Shown: positions 52,041-62,550, counted from the stretch's first letter. The stretch: 64,000 bases of DNA from Qipengyuania flavescens (GCF_029688735.1 NZ_JARULD010000005.1:124001-188000); one strand, 5' to 3'. Translations and numbers: made by a program. Notes: generated from the letters alone by a model not told the origin.

Positions 52041-54692
52041 ATGGATATCGCCCGCACCCCCGCCACGCCCGAAGGCAATGTCGCAATGGCCGATGCGGCT
52101 CCCGAACCGCATGAGCCCGCGACCATCCGGCGCGAGGATTACGCGCCGTTCCCGTGGCTGGTGACCGAAACGCGGCTCGATTTCGAACTCGGGCTCGAGG
52201 GGACACGGGTAACCGCGACCCTCTCGGTAGCGCGCAATCCCGACGCCGAAGCCTCGCCCACGATTCGGCTCAACGGCGACGGGCTGGAGCTGGTTTCTCT
52301 GACCTGCGACGGTGCCGAATGCGCCGGCCACACGATGGATGGTGACGATCTGGTCGTAACGCTCGAGGGTAGCAAGCACACGATCGAGATCGTCACCGAG
52401 ATCGATCCTTCGGCCAATTCGCAGCTGATGGGCCTCTACGCCTCGAACGGCATGCTCTGCACGCAATGCGAGGCCGAGGGTTTCCGCCGCATCACCTTCT
52501 TCCCCGACCGCCCCGACGTGCTCAGCACTTATACCGTTCGCATGCGCGGCTCGAAGGCGCAGTTCCCGGTGCTTCTGTGCAACGGCAACCGCGTGGACAC
52601 CGGCGAGGATGGCGAGCAGCACTGGGCCGAATGGCACGATCCCTGGCCCAAGCCTTCCTACCTCTTCGCGCTGGTCGCCGGCGATCTGGTGGCGCGGACC
52701 GACAGTTTCACGACCATGGGCGGTCGCGAGGTCGAACTTAACGTCTATGTCCGCGACGGCGATCTGGAACGCACCGCGCATGCCATGGAGAGCCTCAAGC
52801 GCTCGATGAAATGGGACGAGGAGGTGTTCGGCCGTGAATACGACCTCGACCTGTTCAACATCGTCGCGGTGAGCGATTTCAACATGGGTGCGATGGAGAA
52901 CAAAGGCCTCAACGTCTTCAATACGAAATACGTCCTCGCCGACCCGGAGACCGCAACCGACGGCGATTTCGACGGCATCGAAGGCGTGATCGGCCACGAG
53001 TACTTTCACAACTGGTCGGGCAATCGCATCACCTGCCGCGACTGGTTCCAGCTGAGCTTGAAGGAAGGCTTCACCGTGTTGCGCGACCAGCTGTTCAGCG
53101 CCGACATGGGCAGCGCGCCGGTCAAGCGGATCGAGGATGTGCGCATCCTGCGCAGCGTGCAGTTCCCCGAGGATTCCGGTCCGCTGGCGCACCCGATCCG
53201 CCCCGATTCCTATCGCGAGATCAACAACTTCTACACCTCGACCGTCTATAACAAGGGTGCGGAGGTCATCCGCATGATGCGGACGATGGCGGGCGAAGAG
53301 CATTTCCGGCAGGGCACCGATCTCTATTTCGAGCGCCACGACGGCGAGGCGGCGACCTGCGAAGATTTTGTCAGCTCGATCGAAGAGGGGGCCGGTCTCG
53401 ATCTAAAGCAATTTCGCCTGTGGTATTCGCAGGCGGGTACTCCCAAGGTGACGGCCGAGTTGCAGCACGAGGGGCAGACGGCCAAGCTTACGCTCTCGCA
53501 GGTTGTGCCGCCGACGCCTGGCCAGCCGGACAAGCAGCCCATGCCGATCCCGCTCAAGGTCGCGCTGTTCGACCGCGAGACGGGCAAGCATTCGGGTGAG
53601 GAGCTGGTCGTGCTCGATTCGGCGAAGGCGGAGTTCGAGTTCGAAGGTTTCGAGCACAAGCCAGTGCTTTCGATCAACCGGACTTTCTCTGCGCCGGTAA
53701 CAGTCGAGCGCGACATCCCGCGCGAAGATCTGGTGTTCCTCGCCGCTCATGACGACGATTCCTTCGCCCGCTACGAGGCGATGCAGGAGCTGATGACTGG
53801 CCACCTGGTCGCGGCAGCGGGCGGCGGACTGGAGGAGCAAAATCGCGAGGCGGCCGTGGCCGACATTGCCGAAGCGATGCGTGCTGTGCTGGTGGACGAA
53901 AGGCTCGACGACCTGATGCGGGGCGAGCTGATGCTGCTGCCGAGCCAGACCTATCTCGCCGAGCAAATGCTGGTTGCCGATCCGGCTCGCATCCATGCAG
54001 AGCGCGAAGAGCTCAAGCGCGAGTTGGGCAAGCGATTGCAAAGCGAAATGCACCGTCTGTACGAGCGGGCGGAGCAACTACCGTATTCGCTCGATCTGGC
54101 GGCGAAAGGTGCGCGCAAGGTCAAGACCCAAGTGCTGACCTATGCCGCTGCAAGCGATCCGGCGAAAGCGGTCGAGCTGGCGGCGCACCAGTATGACCGT
54201 GCCGACAACATGACCGACCGGCAGGGGGCGCTGATGGTGCTGGCCGGGACCGACAGCGCCGAGCGCACTGCGCGGCTGCTCGATTTCTACAACCGCTTCC
54301 AGGGCAATGCGCTGGTGATCGACAAGTGGTTCGCGCTGCAGGCCTCCTCGCTCCATCCCAATGCGATCGAGCATGTGAAGGCGCTGGCCGACCATCCCGA
54401 TTTCACCCTGAAGAACCCCAACCGCGTCCGCTCGCTCTACATGGCGTTCGCAGCCAATCCACAAGCCTTCCACGCCGAAGATGGCGAAGGTTATCGCATT
54501 ATCGCCGACCTGATCCTCGCACTCGACCCGATCAATCCGCAGACGGCGGCACGCTTCGTGCCGCCGCTTGGCCGTTGGCGGCGGATCGAGCCCGGACGCG
54601 CCGCGCTGATGCGCGAGCAGCTAGAGCGGATCGCCGCTGCACCCAAGTTGTCGCGGGACACATACGAGCAGGTGAGCCGCTCGCTTGGCTGA
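52041..54692 (+). CDS. pepN: Aminopeptidase N (M1 family)
   Basis: Zinc metalloaminopeptidase of the cytoplasm that removes N-terminal residues in peptide turnover. Zinc motif HEYFHNW (H319-E320-x2-H323) with the distal glutamate in FTVLRDQLFSADMGS context, and exopeptidase motif GAMENKGLNVFN near 282. The four-domain layout and 883 aa match proteobacterial PepN. ATG 52041 has AGGA 6 nt upstream; ATG 52086 is a possible alternative. Its 3' end overlaps the next gene by 8 bp. Confidence 0.95.
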   Translation: MDIARTPATPEGNVAMADAAPEPHEPATIRREDYAPFPWLVTETRLDFELGLEGTRVTATLSVARNPDAEASPTIRLNGDGLELVSLTCDGAECAGHTMDGDDLVVTLEGSKHTIEIVTEIDPSANSQLMGLYASNGMLCTQCEAEGFRRITFFPDRPDVLSTYTVRMRGSKAQFPVLLCNGNRVDTGEDGEQHWAEWHDPWPKPSYLFALVAGDLVARTDSFTTMGGREVELNVYVRDGDLERTAHAMESLKRSMKWDEEVFGREYDLDLFNIVAVSDFNMGAMENKGLNVFNTKYVLADPETATDGDFDGIEGVIGHEYFHNWSGNRITCRDWFQLSLKEGFTVLRDQLFSADMGSAPVKRIEDVRILRSVQFPEDSGPLAHPIRPDSYREINNFYTSTVYNKGAEVIRMMRTMAGEEHFRQGTDLYFERHDGEAATCEDFVSSIEEGAGLDLKQFRLWYSQAGTPKVTAELQHEGQTAKLTLSQVVPPTPGQPDKQPMPIPLKVALFDRETGKHSGEELVVLDSAKAEFEFEGFEHKPVLSINRTFSAPVTVERDIPREDLVFLAAHDDDSFARYEAMQELMTGHLVAAAGGGLEEQNREAAVADIAEAMRAVLVDERLDDLMRGELMLLPSQTYLAEQMLVADPARIHAEREELKRELGKRLQSEMHRLYERAEQLPYSLDLAAKGARKVKTQVLTYAAASDPAKAVELAAHQYDRADNMTDRQGALMVLAGTDSAERTARLLDFYNRFQGNALVIDKWFALQASSLHPNAIEHVKALADHPDFTLKNPNRVRSLYMAFAANPQAFHAEDGEGYRIIADLILALDPINPQTAARFVPPLGRWRRIEPGRAALMREQLERIAAAPKLSRDTYEQVSRSLG

Positions 54693-55347
54693 GGCCCTTC
54701 GATCGAACCTGCTGAAGGAGATTCCGCACGCCTTTTCGGCACGCGCGCCGCTCGATCTACAGGAGATTCTGCCGGACAGCGTGCTTGTGCGTGTAAAGCA
54801 GGTCCATTCGCCGGAAGCGGTGTTCGCAACGGAGGCCATGGCGGCACCGCTTGAGGCCGATGCGCTCGTCACCGACCGGCCGGGTTTGCTGCTCGGCATC
54901 GTCACCGCCGATTGCGCGCCGGTTTTGCTGGTGGACGAACAGGCGGGCATCGTCGGGGCTGCACATGTAGGCTGGCGCGGTGCAGTGTCCGGCGTACTCG
55001 AAAATACGGTAGCGGCGATGGCGCGATTGGGAAGCGATCCGGCCGATATCCGCGCTGCGATCGGGCCGACGATCGCGCAGGCCAGCTATGAGGTAGATGA
55101 AGTGTTCCGGGCGAAATTCACGGAGGCCGACGACCGATTCTTCGTGTCGGGGCGCAAGGGCCATTGGCAATTCGATCTGCCCGGTTTTGCCGCCCATCGT
55201 CTCGCTCTGGCGGGGGTCAAGCAGGTGGATGATCTGAAAGAGGACACCTACGGCCAGCCCGATCGCTTCCACTCGTTCCGCCGGGCCAGCCATCAGGGTG
55301 AGAATACGACAGGCCGACAGCTCAGTGTCATCGGCCTGCCACACTGA
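54685..55347 (+). CDS. pgeF: PgeF/YfiH family multicopper-oxidase-like protein
   Basis: DUF152 family, named peptidoglycan editing factor PgeF; relatives act as laccase-like polyphenol oxidases or purine nucleoside phosphorylase/adenosine deaminase. Metal residues are placed as usual: [26 protein letters not shown] and [18 protein letters not shown], with [11 protein letters not shown] following. 220 aa. The TTG at 54685 overlaps pepN and begins the usual [14 protein letters not shown] N-terminus. pepN and pgeF seem co-transcribed. Confidence 0.87.
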   Translation: MAEALRSNLLKEIPHAFSARAPLDLQEILPDSVLVRVKQVHSPEAVFATEAMAAPLEADALVTDRPGLLLGIVTADCAPVLLVDEQAGIVGAAHVGWRGAVSGVLENTVAAMARLGSDPADIRAAIGPTIAQASYEVDEVFRAKFTEADDRFFVSGRKGHWQFDLPGFAAHRLALAGVKQVDDLKEDTYGQPDRFHSFRRASHQGENTTGRQLSVIGLPH

Positions 55348-55558
55348 ATGCGCCACGTGCCACGAAGCTTGCCAAAATCGCGGTTGGCAAGGCAGCGCTG
55401 ACCCGCTAGAGGCCCCTCCAAACCGGCTTGCCGGGGGCTTTCGTGCAGGTATCTCTCAGACGAGCCGATCGAGCTCTCCGCAGCGCCGGAAACAATCGCA
55501 AACGCACTGTGCGGGTGACCCGCCGGTGCATCGACAAGGCAGGCAAGGCATAGCGCTG

Positions 55559-56131
55559 ATGGCAGACACGGCTGCAACCGCAACACCCGAAACCGCAGAC
55601 GAAACCGGCGACGGCATCCGTCGCCGCGATTTCATCGACATCGCTGCCGTGAGCGCCGCCGGCGTCGGCGGTCTGGCGGTGCTCTATCCGCTCATCAGCC
55701 AGATGGCGCCGTCGAAGGACGTGCTCGCTGCGAGCACGACCGAGGTCGATGTCTCGGCGATCCAGCCAGGGCAGGCGATCAAGGCCGTGTTCCGCAAGCA
55801 GCCGCTGTTCGTGCGCCGCCTGACGCCCGCCGAAGTCCAGGAAGCGAACGCCACGCCCGTCGGTGCGCTGCGTGATCCGCAGACCCTCGCCGAGCGTACG
55901 CAGGAAGGGCATCAGGACATGCTCGTGACCATGGGTGTCTGCACCCACCTCGGCTGCGTCCCGCTGGGTGCTGCCGAAGGCGAGGTCAAGGGCGAGTTCG
56001 GCGGATATTTCTGCCCCTGCCACGGGTCGCACTACGATACTGCCGGGCGCATCCGGAAGGGACCGGCGCCGACCAACCTCGAAGTGCCGGAATATACCTT
56101 CACCTCCGACACCACCATCCAGGTCGGCTGA
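55559..56131 (+). CDS. petA: Ubiquinol-cytochrome c reductase Rieske iron-sulfur subunit
   Basis: Transfers electrons from ubiquinol to cytochrome c1 in complex III. A twin-arginine-like [10 protein letters not shown] precedes the single transmembrane anchor ([19 protein letters not shown]). The Rieske boxes are complete: C128-T-H130-L-G-C133 and C152-P-C154-H155-G-S. 190 aa from ATG 55559; the frame is open upstream without homology. First of petABC; the 211-bp gap upstream presumably contains the promoter. Confidence 0.95.
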   Translation: MADTAATATPETADETGDGIRRRDFIDIAAVSAAGVGGLAVLYPLISQMAPSKDVLAASTTEVDVSAIQPGQAIKAVFRKQPLFVRRLTPAEVQEANATPVGALRDPQTLAERTQEGHQDMLVTMGVCTHLGCVPLGAAEGEVKGEFGGYFCPCHGSHYDTAGRIRKGPAPTNLEVPEYTFTSDTTIQVG

Positions 56132-56154
56132 GCCAAGAGACGAGAGATACGATC

Positions 56155-57450
56155 ATGAGCTTTCCCTGGGCCAAGGAATATACGCCGGCCAACGGCTTCA
56201 CCAAGTTCCTCGACGAGAAGCTGCCGCTGCCGCGTCTCGTCTACAACGCAGTCGGTGCCGGCTATCCGGTGCCGCGCAACCTCAGCTATTTCTGGAATTT
56301 CGGCGTTCTCGCCGGCTTCTTCCTCGTGCTGCAGATCGTCACCGGCATCATCCTCGCGATGCATTATGCCGCAAACGCCCAGGTTGCCTTCGCCACGACC
56401 GAGCACATCATGCGCAACGTCAACTGGGGCTGGCTGATGCGCTATGCCCACGCGAACGGGGCGAGCTTCTTCTTCATCGTCGTCTACCTCCATATCTTCC
56501 GCGGCTTCTACTACAGTTCGTACAAGGCCCCGCGCGAGATGATCTGGCTGCTCGGCGTCACGATCTTCCTGCTGATGATGGCGACCGCCTTCATGGGCTA
56601 CGTCCTGCCCTGGGGCCAGATGAGCTTCTGGGGCGCCAAGGTCATCACCGGCTTGTTCGGCGCAATCCCGCTGGTCGGCGAACCGATCCAGATCTGGCTG
56701 CTCGGCGGCTACGCGCCCGACAATGCCGCGCTGAACCGCTTCTTCAGCCTTCACTTCCTGCTGCCCTTCGTGATCGCGGGCTGTGTCATCCTGCACATCT
56801 GGGCGCTGCATATTCCGGGCTCTTCGAACCCGACCGGCGTCGAGATCAAGAGCGAGAGCGACACGCTGCCCTTCCACCCGTATTATACGGTGAAGGACGG
56901 CTTCGGCCTCGGCGTTGCCCTGATCCTGTTCATGACCATGGTCTTCTTCCTCCCGAACGCGCTTGGTCACCCGGACAACTATATCGAGGCGAACCCCCTT
57001 TCGACGCCGGCGCATATCGTTCCGGAGTGGTACTTCTGGCCCTTCTACGCGATCCTGCGCGCCTTCACCGTCGACTTCCTGTTCATTCCGGCAAAGCTGC
57101 TGGGCGTGATCGCGATGTTCGGCTCGATCCTGCTGTGGTTCATCCTGCCGTGGCTCGACCGGTCGCCGGTGCGCAGCGGCCACTATCGCCCGCTGTTCCG
57201 CAAGTTCTTCTGGTTCGGACTGATACCGGCGATGATCGTCCTGTTCATCTGCGGCGGCGCGCCGGCGGAAGAGCCCTATGTCATGCTCAGCCAGCTGGCG
57301 ACGGCATACTATTTCCTTCACTTCCTCGTGATCCTGCCGATCGTCGGCCAGATCGAGAAGCCCGAACCGCTGCCCTATTCCATCACGGAGGCCGTGCTGG
57401 GATCGGACAAGAAGGCAGTGCTCGGCGAAAACGCTTCGCCGGCCGTCTAA
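56155..57450 (+). CDS. petB: Cytochrome b of the bc1 complex
   Basis: Eight-helix di-heme quinol-oxidising subunit. Family hallmarks: [30 protein letters not shown], the heme-ligating [61 protein letters not shown], and the Qo-site motif [15 protein letters not shown]. 431 aa is normal for the long alphaproteobacterial form. It follows petA by 23 bp. Confidence 0.96.
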   Translation: MSFPWAKEYTPANGFTKFLDEKLPLPRLVYNAVGAGYPVPRNLSYFWNFGVLAGFFLVLQIVTGIILAMHYAANAQVAFATTEHIMRNVNWGWLMRYAHANGASFFFIVVYLHIFRGFYYSSYKAPREMIWLLGVTIFLLMMATAFMGYVLPWGQMSFWGAKVITGLFGAIPLVGEPIQIWLLGGYAPDNAALNRFFSLHFLLPFVIAGCVILHIWALHIPGSSNPTGVEIKSESDTLPFHPYYTVKDGFGLGVALILFMTMVFFLPNALGHPDNYIEANPLSTPAHIVPEWYFWPFYAILRAFTVDFLFIPAKLLGVIAMFGSILLWFILPWLDRSPVRSGHYRPLFRKFFWFGLIPAMIVLFICGGAPAEEPYVMLSQLATAYYFLHFLVILPIVGQIEKPEPLPYSITEAVLGSDKKAVLGENASPAV

Positions 57451-57469
57451 GCGAGTAACGAGAAAAGAC

Positions 57470-58321
57470 ATGACCAAGCTTCTCAGCATCCGCCTCGTTG
57501 CCATTCTCGCAGGGCTCGGCTTCGCACTTGTCGCGCTCTATTCCTTCGTCGTTGGCGCTTTGGCGTTCCTGACCGAAGAGACGGCCCCGCACCTTCCGTA
57601 CGAGGAACCGCGCGACTTCGCCTTCTCCTTCGACGGTCCTGCCGGCAAGTGGGACGTGCAGCAGCTGCAACGCGGCCTGAAGGTCTATGACGAGGTCTGT
57701 TCGGCCTGCCACAGCCTCAAATACGTCGCCTTCCGCAACCTCTCGCAGATCGGTTACGATGAAGGCCAGGTCAAAGCCTATGCCGCCTCCAAGCAGGTCC
57801 CGGGCATCGATCCGAACACCGGCGAAGCCACGACGCGTCCGGGTCTGCCGACCGACTATTTCCCGTCGCCCTATCCCAATGCAGTCGCGGCTGCGGCGGC
57901 AAACAACAACGCAATTCCGCCCGATCTCTCGCTGATTACAAAGGCGCGTGGCGACGGAACGAACTACGTCGCTTCGCTGCTTGCAGGTTATCAGGAACCG
58001 AGTGCAGAGCTTCTGGCCGAGCATCCGGAGGCCGCACCCGGCCCGGGTCTCTACCACAATCCCTATTTCCCCAATCTCAATCTGGCGATGGCTCCGCCTC
58101 TGACGTCGACCGGACAGGTCACCTATGACGATGGCACCGAAGCGACCATCGAGCAGATGTCGATCGATGTGGCGGCCTTCCTGACCTGGACGGCAGAGCC
58201 GACCCTGGTGCAGCGCAAGCAGACCGGCTGGCCGGTGCTGATCTTCCTGCTGTTCGCCACCGTGCTGGCCTATTTGTCGAAAAACCAGATCTGGGCCGCG
58301 GTGAAGCCCAAGAAGAAGTAG
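57470..58321 (+). CDS. petC: Cytochrome c1
   Basis: Membrane-anchored c-type cytochrome that accepts electrons from the Rieske protein. Heme attachment C77-x-x-C80-H81 (EVCSACHSLKYVAF), the Met ligand region in NLNLAMAPPL, and a C-terminal anchor (WPVLIFLLFATVLAYLSKNQIW). The N-terminal helix (about 9-34) serves as signal/anchor. 283 aa. Last gene of petABC, followed by a strong terminator. Confidence 0.95.
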   Translation: MTKLLSIRLVAILAGLGFALVALYSFVVGALAFLTEETAPHLPYEEPRDFAFSFDGPAGKWDVQQLQRGLKVYDEVCSACHSLKYVAFRNLSQIGYDEGQVKAYAASKQVPGIDPNTGEATTRPGLPTDYFPSPYPNAVAAAAANNNAIPPDLSLITKARGDGTNYVASLLAGYQEPSAELLAEHPEAAPGPGLYHNPYFPNLNLAMAPPLTSTGQVTYDDGTEATIEQMSIDVAAFLTWTAEPTLVQRKQTGWPVLIFLLFATVLAYLSKNQIWAAVKPKKK

Positions 58322-58353
58322 GCCGACCGATCATCGCAAATATCGCAAAGCGG

Positions 58354-58386
58354 GCGCCCCTCCATCCAGCCGGATGCGAGGGGCGC
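58354..58386 (+). terminator. Intrinsic terminator after petABC
   Basis: GCGCCCCTC (58354-58362) and GAGGGGCGC (58378-58386) are exact reverse complements; the loop itself folds (CATCC/GGATG). TTTC follows. It lies 32 bp after petC and 23 bp before apt, which has its own ribosome site. Confidence 0.75.
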
Positions 58387-58408
58387 TTTCGATTGCGGGA
58401 GAAAGAAA

Positions 58409-58939
58409 ATGACCCCGGCTGAGTTGAAAGCGCTGGTGCGCACCATTCCGGATTTTCCCAAGCAGGGCATCCAGTTCCGCGACATAACGACCCTCATCGG
58501 GCACGGGCGGGGTTTTTCCGCGTCGGTGGACTGGCTGGCCGAGCAAGTGGAGGGAAGCGAGGCGGTTGCCGGCATGGAGGCGCGAGGCTTTATCTTCGGA
58601 GCGGCCGTGGCAGCGCGCCTCGGCCTTCCGTTCCTGCCGATCCGCAAGCCCGGGAAACTCCCCTGCCAAGTGATCGGTGTCGATTACGAACTCGAATACG
58701 GCATGGACCGGCTCGAATTCGATCCCCAATCGGTGAGCGACGGACAATCCGTTGCGATTGTCGATGACCTCTTGGCGACGGGAGGGACTGCGCGGGCCGC
58801 GACGAAGCTGTTGCGCCAGGCCGGGGCTACGGTCACCACCGCGGCATTCGTGATCGACCTTCCCGATCTGGGCGGCAGCAACAAACTGCAGGCAGAAGGC
58901 GTAGCCGTCCGCGCGCTGATAGAATTCGAAGGCGACTGA
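58409..58939 (+). CDS. apt: Adenine phosphoribosyltransferase
   Basis: Salvages adenine to AMP using PRPP. The PRPP loop is VAIVDDLLATGGTARAATKLL (about 116-136); IPDFPKQGIQFRDITTLIG near the N-terminus and EARGFIFGAAVAARLGLPFLPIRKPGKLP are APT-specific. 176 aa is standard. GGGAG precedes the ATG. It is separated from petC by a terminator and so is likely independently transcribed or attenuated. Confidence 0.94.
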   Translation: MTPAELKALVRTIPDFPKQGIQFRDITTLIGHGRGFSASVDWLAEQVEGSEAVAGMEARGFIFGAAVAARLGLPFLPIRKPGKLPCQVIGVDYELEYGMDRLEFDPQSVSDGQSVAIVDDLLATGGTARAATKLLRQAGATVTTAAFVIDLPDLGGSNKLQAEGVAVRALIEFEGD

Positions 58940-59037
58940 TCCTCGCCGGAAATTTGGAAATATCCTCGGCTTAGGGCATTGACGTAGGAACGCAGCTGCG
59001 AAGTCCTTTCGCAGGCTCAGCCATAAATGCGAGGGGC

Positions 59038-60903
59038 ATGGAACAGACATTAGTCATTGCGATGGTCGGCATACTGGGCATTGGCGCCCAATGGCTTGCC
59101 TGGCGGACCGGCTGGCCGGCCATCGTCCTCATGCTCGCTGCAGGTTTTCTTGCCGGGCCGGTTTTGGGGGTATTCGATCCAGAACATGCTTTCGGCAGCC
59201 TGCTTGAACCGATGGTCGCTATCGGCGTGGCCCTCATCCTTTTCGAAGGCGGGCTGAGCCTCGATTTCCGAGAACTCCGCCATACCGGCAGCGCCGTCAT
59301 GCGCCTTGCGACAATCGGCGTCGTTCTCGGCTGGCTCTTCGGCGCCCTAGCCGGGATCTATATCGCCGGTCTCGCTCCCGAAGTCGCGATCCTGTTCGGC
59401 GGCATTCTGGTGGTCACCGGCCCGACCGTGGTCATTCCGCTGCTCCGGCAAAGTTCGGTCAAGTCGCGCCCCGCATCGATCCTCAAATGGGAGGCGATCG
59501 TCAACGATCCCACCGGCGCGCTCTGCGCCGTGATCGCTTACGAATACTTCCGCAAGGTCGCCGAATCGCCAGGTGCCAGCCTCTTCGAAGTCGTCCCGCC
59601 GCTCATCATCGCAGCCATCATCGCAGGGCTCATCGGTTATGTCGCGGCCGTAGCCATAGCTTGGGCCTTCCCGCGCGGGGCGGTGCCGGAATACCTCAAG
59701 GTCCCAGTGCTTCTGACGACGGTAATCTGCGTCTTCGTGATCTCGAACCTGATCGAGCATGAGGCCGGCCTCGTCGCCGTTACTGTCATGGGCGTTGCCT
59801 TGGCAAATATGAACGTCTCCAGCCTACGCAGCATTCATCCCTTCAAGGAAAATGTCGCGGTCCTGCTGGTGTCGGGCATATTCATCCTGCTTTCGGCCTC
59901 GCTTGAGCCGGCCGATGTCCGCTATTTCAACTGGTCGATCGCTGCATTCCTGCTGGCGCTGCTCTTCGTCGTGCGGCCGGCGACCATCATCCTGAGCCTG
60001 TTGGGCAGCTCGATCCCATGGAACGAGCGCCTCTTCCTCGCCTGGATCGCGCCGCGCGGGATCGTGTTGGTCGCCATTTCCGGCCTGTTCGCGCTGCGCC
60101 TGTCTGAACTGGGCTTCAGCGACGGCAATCTGCTGATCGGGCTGAGCTTCGCCGTCGTCGTGGTGACCATCGTGGCCCATGGATTCACAGTCGACATCGT
60201 TGCGCGATGGCTCGGCGTGAAGGGAGCCAGCCGCCCCGGCATCCTGTTCGTCGGCAGCACGCCTTGGACGATCGCCTTGGCCGAACAGATCCGCGACCTT
60301 AAGGCACCGGTACTGGTCGTCGATGCCAGCTGGCAACGCCTCGGCCTTGCGCGCCAGAAGGGCCTGCCGTTCTATCACGGCGAGATTCTCAACGAGGCGA
60401 CCGAGCACAATCTCGAGTTGGCGCCGTACCAGAACCTCGTCGCGGCAACTGAGAACGAGGCGTACAACACGCTTGTTTGCAACGAATTCGCGCATGAAAT
60501 CGGGCGCGACAAGGTCTTCCAGCTCGGTGAATCCGCCGACGAGGACGACAAGCATGCGCTTCCGATCGGTCTGCGCGGGCGTGCGCTGTTCGAATCCGGT
60601 TTCGGCGTCGAGGACGTAAACGAACGGCAGGCGCAGGGCTGGGTCTTCCGCAAGACCAAATTGTCCGACGAATTCGATTTCGAGGCAGCTCAGGAGCGTT
60701 TGCCCGAAGCGGCCAATATGCTGCTGTTGATGCGGGAGAACGGGACGATCCGTTTCTTCACCCATGCCGCGCGCCCCGAACCGCGCGCCGGCGATACCAT
60801 CATCAGTTTCTCCCCGCCGCAGGAGCGCAGCCCGGAGGGCGTCGCGGCGAAACGTGCAAGCAAGAAGAAGCCGCGTGAAGGTGGCAAGGAGGCACCGGCG
60901 TGA
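59038..60903 (+). CDS. CPA1-type Na+/H+ antiporter with C-terminal nucleotide-binding domain
   Basis: Cation:proton antiporter. The first 400 residues hold about 12 helices, including IGVALILFEGGLSLDFRELR, EVAILFGGILVVTGPTVVIPLLRQSSVK and WEAIVNDPTGALCAVIAYEYF, where the ND aspartate pair of CPA1 exchangers lies. From about 400 a Rossmann/TrkA-N-like domain follows (GILFVGSTPWTIALAEQIRDLKAPVLVVDAS, FYHGEILNEATEHNLELAPYQNLVAATENEAYNTLVCNEFA), suggesting ligand control, and a basic tail. 621 aa. GAGG is close to the ATG. It overlaps the OmpA lipoprotein gene (GTGA). Confidence 0.88.
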   Translation: MEQTLVIAMVGILGIGAQWLAWRTGWPAIVLMLAAGFLAGPVLGVFDPEHAFGSLLEPMVAIGVALILFEGGLSLDFRELRHTGSAVMRLATIGVVLGWLFGALAGIYIAGLAPEVAILFGGILVVTGPTVVIPLLRQSSVKSRPASILKWEAIVNDPTGALCAVIAYEYFRKVAESPGASLFEVVPPLIIAAIIAGLIGYVAAVAIAWAFPRGAVPEYLKVPVLLTTVICVFVISNLIEHEAGLVAVTVMGVALANMNVSSLRSIHPFKENVAVLLVSGIFILLSASLEPADVRYFNWSIAAFLLALLFVVRPATIILSLLGSSIPWNERLFLAWIAPRGIVLVAISGLFALRLSELGFSDGNLLIGLSFAVVVVTIVAHGFTVDIVARWLGVKGASRPGILFVGSTPWTIALAEQIRDLKAPVLVVDASWQRLGLARQKGLPFYHGEILNEATEHNLELAPYQNLVAATENEAYNTLVCNEFAHEIGRDKVFQLGESADEDDKHALPIGLRGRALFESGFGVEDVNERQAQGWVFRKTKLSDEFDFEAAQERLPEAANMLLLMRENGTIRFFTHAARPEPRAGDTIISFSPPQERSPEGVAAKRASKKKPREGGKEAPA

Positions 60904-61532
60904 GGCCGATAACCACTCTTAAAGCAATGTTCTCGCTGGCCGCCGGCTCGGCTCTGCTTGCCGCGTGCGGCGACCGTGAAAGCGAACCGCCCCCGCCGCC
61001 GCAACCGAGCGAGGAGCCGCGCTCCATCTTTACCGATGGCGAAACCGGCGAGGGTGCCGAGTCAGCGCCGCTCATCGCCCCGCTCGAGACGACGATCGCC
61101 TTTCCCGACGGGGCCGAGCTGACCGAAGCGGCCCGAGCCGAACTCGCGACCATCCTGCGCTCGCCCCAGATCGCGCAAGGCGGGGAAATCGTCCTGCGCG
61201 GGCATTCGGACGCAGGTGGCAGCGACGAGGCGAACATGCGCGCTTCGCAGGAGCGAGCCGAAGCGATTGCGGCGTTCCTGGTCGATGGCGGTGTGGCTGA
61301 AGACCGGATCGAGATCATCGCGTTCGGCGAGCAAAATCCAATAGCACCGAACGCGCTGCCGGATGGAACTCCCAACGAAGAGGGGCGCCGCCGAAACCGG
61401 CGCGTCGAAATCTACGTCGCCGCGCCCGATGGCCAGGAAACGTCTGCCGCACCGGAAGAGCCGACCATTGCGGAAACGCTGGCCGGCGAACTGGAAGCCG
61501 AGACCGCCGAGGCGGACGATTCTCCGCAATAG
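60900..61532 (+). CDS. OmpA-family lipoprotein
   Basis: 210-aa lipoprotein with lipobox LAAC (C23), a Pro-rich linker (EPPPPPQPSEEP), and an OmpA/MotB peptidoglycan-binding domain (about 65-175: IAFPDGAELTEAARAELATI, VLRGHSDAGGSDEANMRASQERAEAIAAFL, RRRNRRVEIYV). An acidic tail follows. The GTG start overlaps the antiporter stop. It is distinct from the glycine-zipper OmpA lipoprotein at 34257, which lacks the Pro linker. Confidence 0.85.
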   Translation: MRPITTLKAMFSLAAGSALLAACGDRESEPPPPPQPSEEPRSIFTDGETGEGAESAPLIAPLETTIAFPDGAELTEAARAELATILRSPQIAQGGEIVLRGHSDAGGSDEANMRASQERAEAIAAFLVDGGVAEDRIEIIAFGEQNPIAPNALPDGTPNEEGRRRNRRVEIYVAAPDGQETSAAPEEPTIAETLAGELEAETAEADDSPQ

Positions 61533-61619
61533 CAGTCCGACGTAGAAGCCTTGTTGACGAAAGGGCCGAAGCAGTGGCAAGGGCGCTGCTGTCGCACAGG
61601 TCATGCGCGCCGAGATCGG

Positions 61620-61693
61620 GCGGGTATAGCATAGTGGTAATGCTCCAGCCTTCCAAGCTGGCTAGAGGGGTTCGATTCCCCTTACCCGCTCCA
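61620..61693 (+). tRNA. tRNA-Gly (anticodon TCC)
   Basis: Acceptor GCGGGTA pairs with TACCCGC; D-arm TAGCATAGTGGTAATGC; anticodon stem CCAGC/GCTGG with loop CTTCCAA (TCC at 34-36); T-arm AGGGGTTCGATTCCCCT. Discriminator T and CCA are encoded. It would read GGA and GGG glycine codons. Confidence 0.95.
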
Positions 61694-61701
61694 GCCTCTC
61701 C

Positions 61702-62550
61702 TCACTCCACCGCCATATTGTCGATCAGGCGCGTGCCGCCCATGCGCGCCGCGACGAACAGCCGGGCGTTGCCATTATCGCTGTTCAGCGGCACCAAGCT
61801 GTCCGCATCGCGTAGCTCGGCATAGTCCACAGAATCGAAGCCGGAAACGCTCAGCACTTCACGCAGATTGCCGAGCGGTCTTTCGGCATCCCCACCCTCC
61901 GCCAAGACGGCAATCGCGTCTCGCATCGCTCTGGGCAGGGCCGCAGCGGCCTCCCGCTGTTCCACCGAAAGATAGGCGTTGCGGCTGCTCATCGCGAGCC
62001 CATCGCTCTCGCGCACGATGGCAACGCCATGGATCGCATCGACGTGCGGCCGGACGAGGTCGAGGTCGCGCGCCATTCGCCGGATCACGGCCAGTTGCTG
62101 CCAATCCTTTTCGCCGAAAAAGGCCATGTCGGGCCGGACCTGGTTGAACAGCTTGCACACCACCGTCGCCACGCCGTCGAAATGACCCGGGCGGTTGCCG
62201 CCGCACAGCCCCTCGCTCACGCCCGCCACCGTGATATTGGTCGCATAGCCCGGGGGATAGACTTCACCGGGAGGCGGTGCCCACAGCAGCGCTACGCCCT
62301 CGCGTTCGAGCAGTTCGGAATCTCGGGCGAGCTGGCGTGGATAGGCGTCCAGATCCTCGCCTTCCCCGAATTGCCGCGGATTGACGAAGATCGATACCGC
62401 CACATGATCCGCCGCCGCCTTAGCCGCGCGCACCAGAGTGAGGTGGCCCTCGTGGAGCGCGCCCATCGTCGGCACCAGCGCCAGCGTGCCCTCGCTTCGC
62501 AGCGTATCGGTCGCAGGGCGCAACTGGGCGAGCGTCGTAACGGTATCCAA
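61702..62550 (-). CDS. panC: Pantothenate synthetase
   Basis: Condenses pantoate and beta-alanine with ATP in CoA biosynthesis. Motifs: LVPTMGALHEGHLTLVRAAK near 25-44 (HIGH-like HEGH), VSIFVNPRQFGEGEDLDAYPR, GHFDGVATVVCKLFNQVRPDMAFFGEKDWQQL and RESDGLAMSSRNAYLS. The TTG at 62550 lies 8 nt after GGAGAG and gives 282 aa, the family norm; the frame is open farther upstream. The gene ends 8 bp from the convergent tRNA-Gly. Confidence 0.94.
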   Translation of the reverse strand: MDTVTTLAQLRPATDTLRSEGTLALVPTMGALHEGHLTLVRAAKAAADHVAVSIFVNPRQFGEGEDLDAYPRQLARDSELLEREGVALLWAPPPGEVYPPGYATNITVAGVSEGLCGGNRPGHFDGVATVVCKLFNQVRPDMAFFGEKDWQQLAVIRRMARDLDLVRPHVDAIHGVAIVRESDGLAMSSRNAYLSVEQREAAAALPRAMRDAIAVLAEGGDAERPLGNLREVLSVSGFDSVDYAELRDADSLVPLNSDNGNARLFVAARMGGTRLIDNMAVE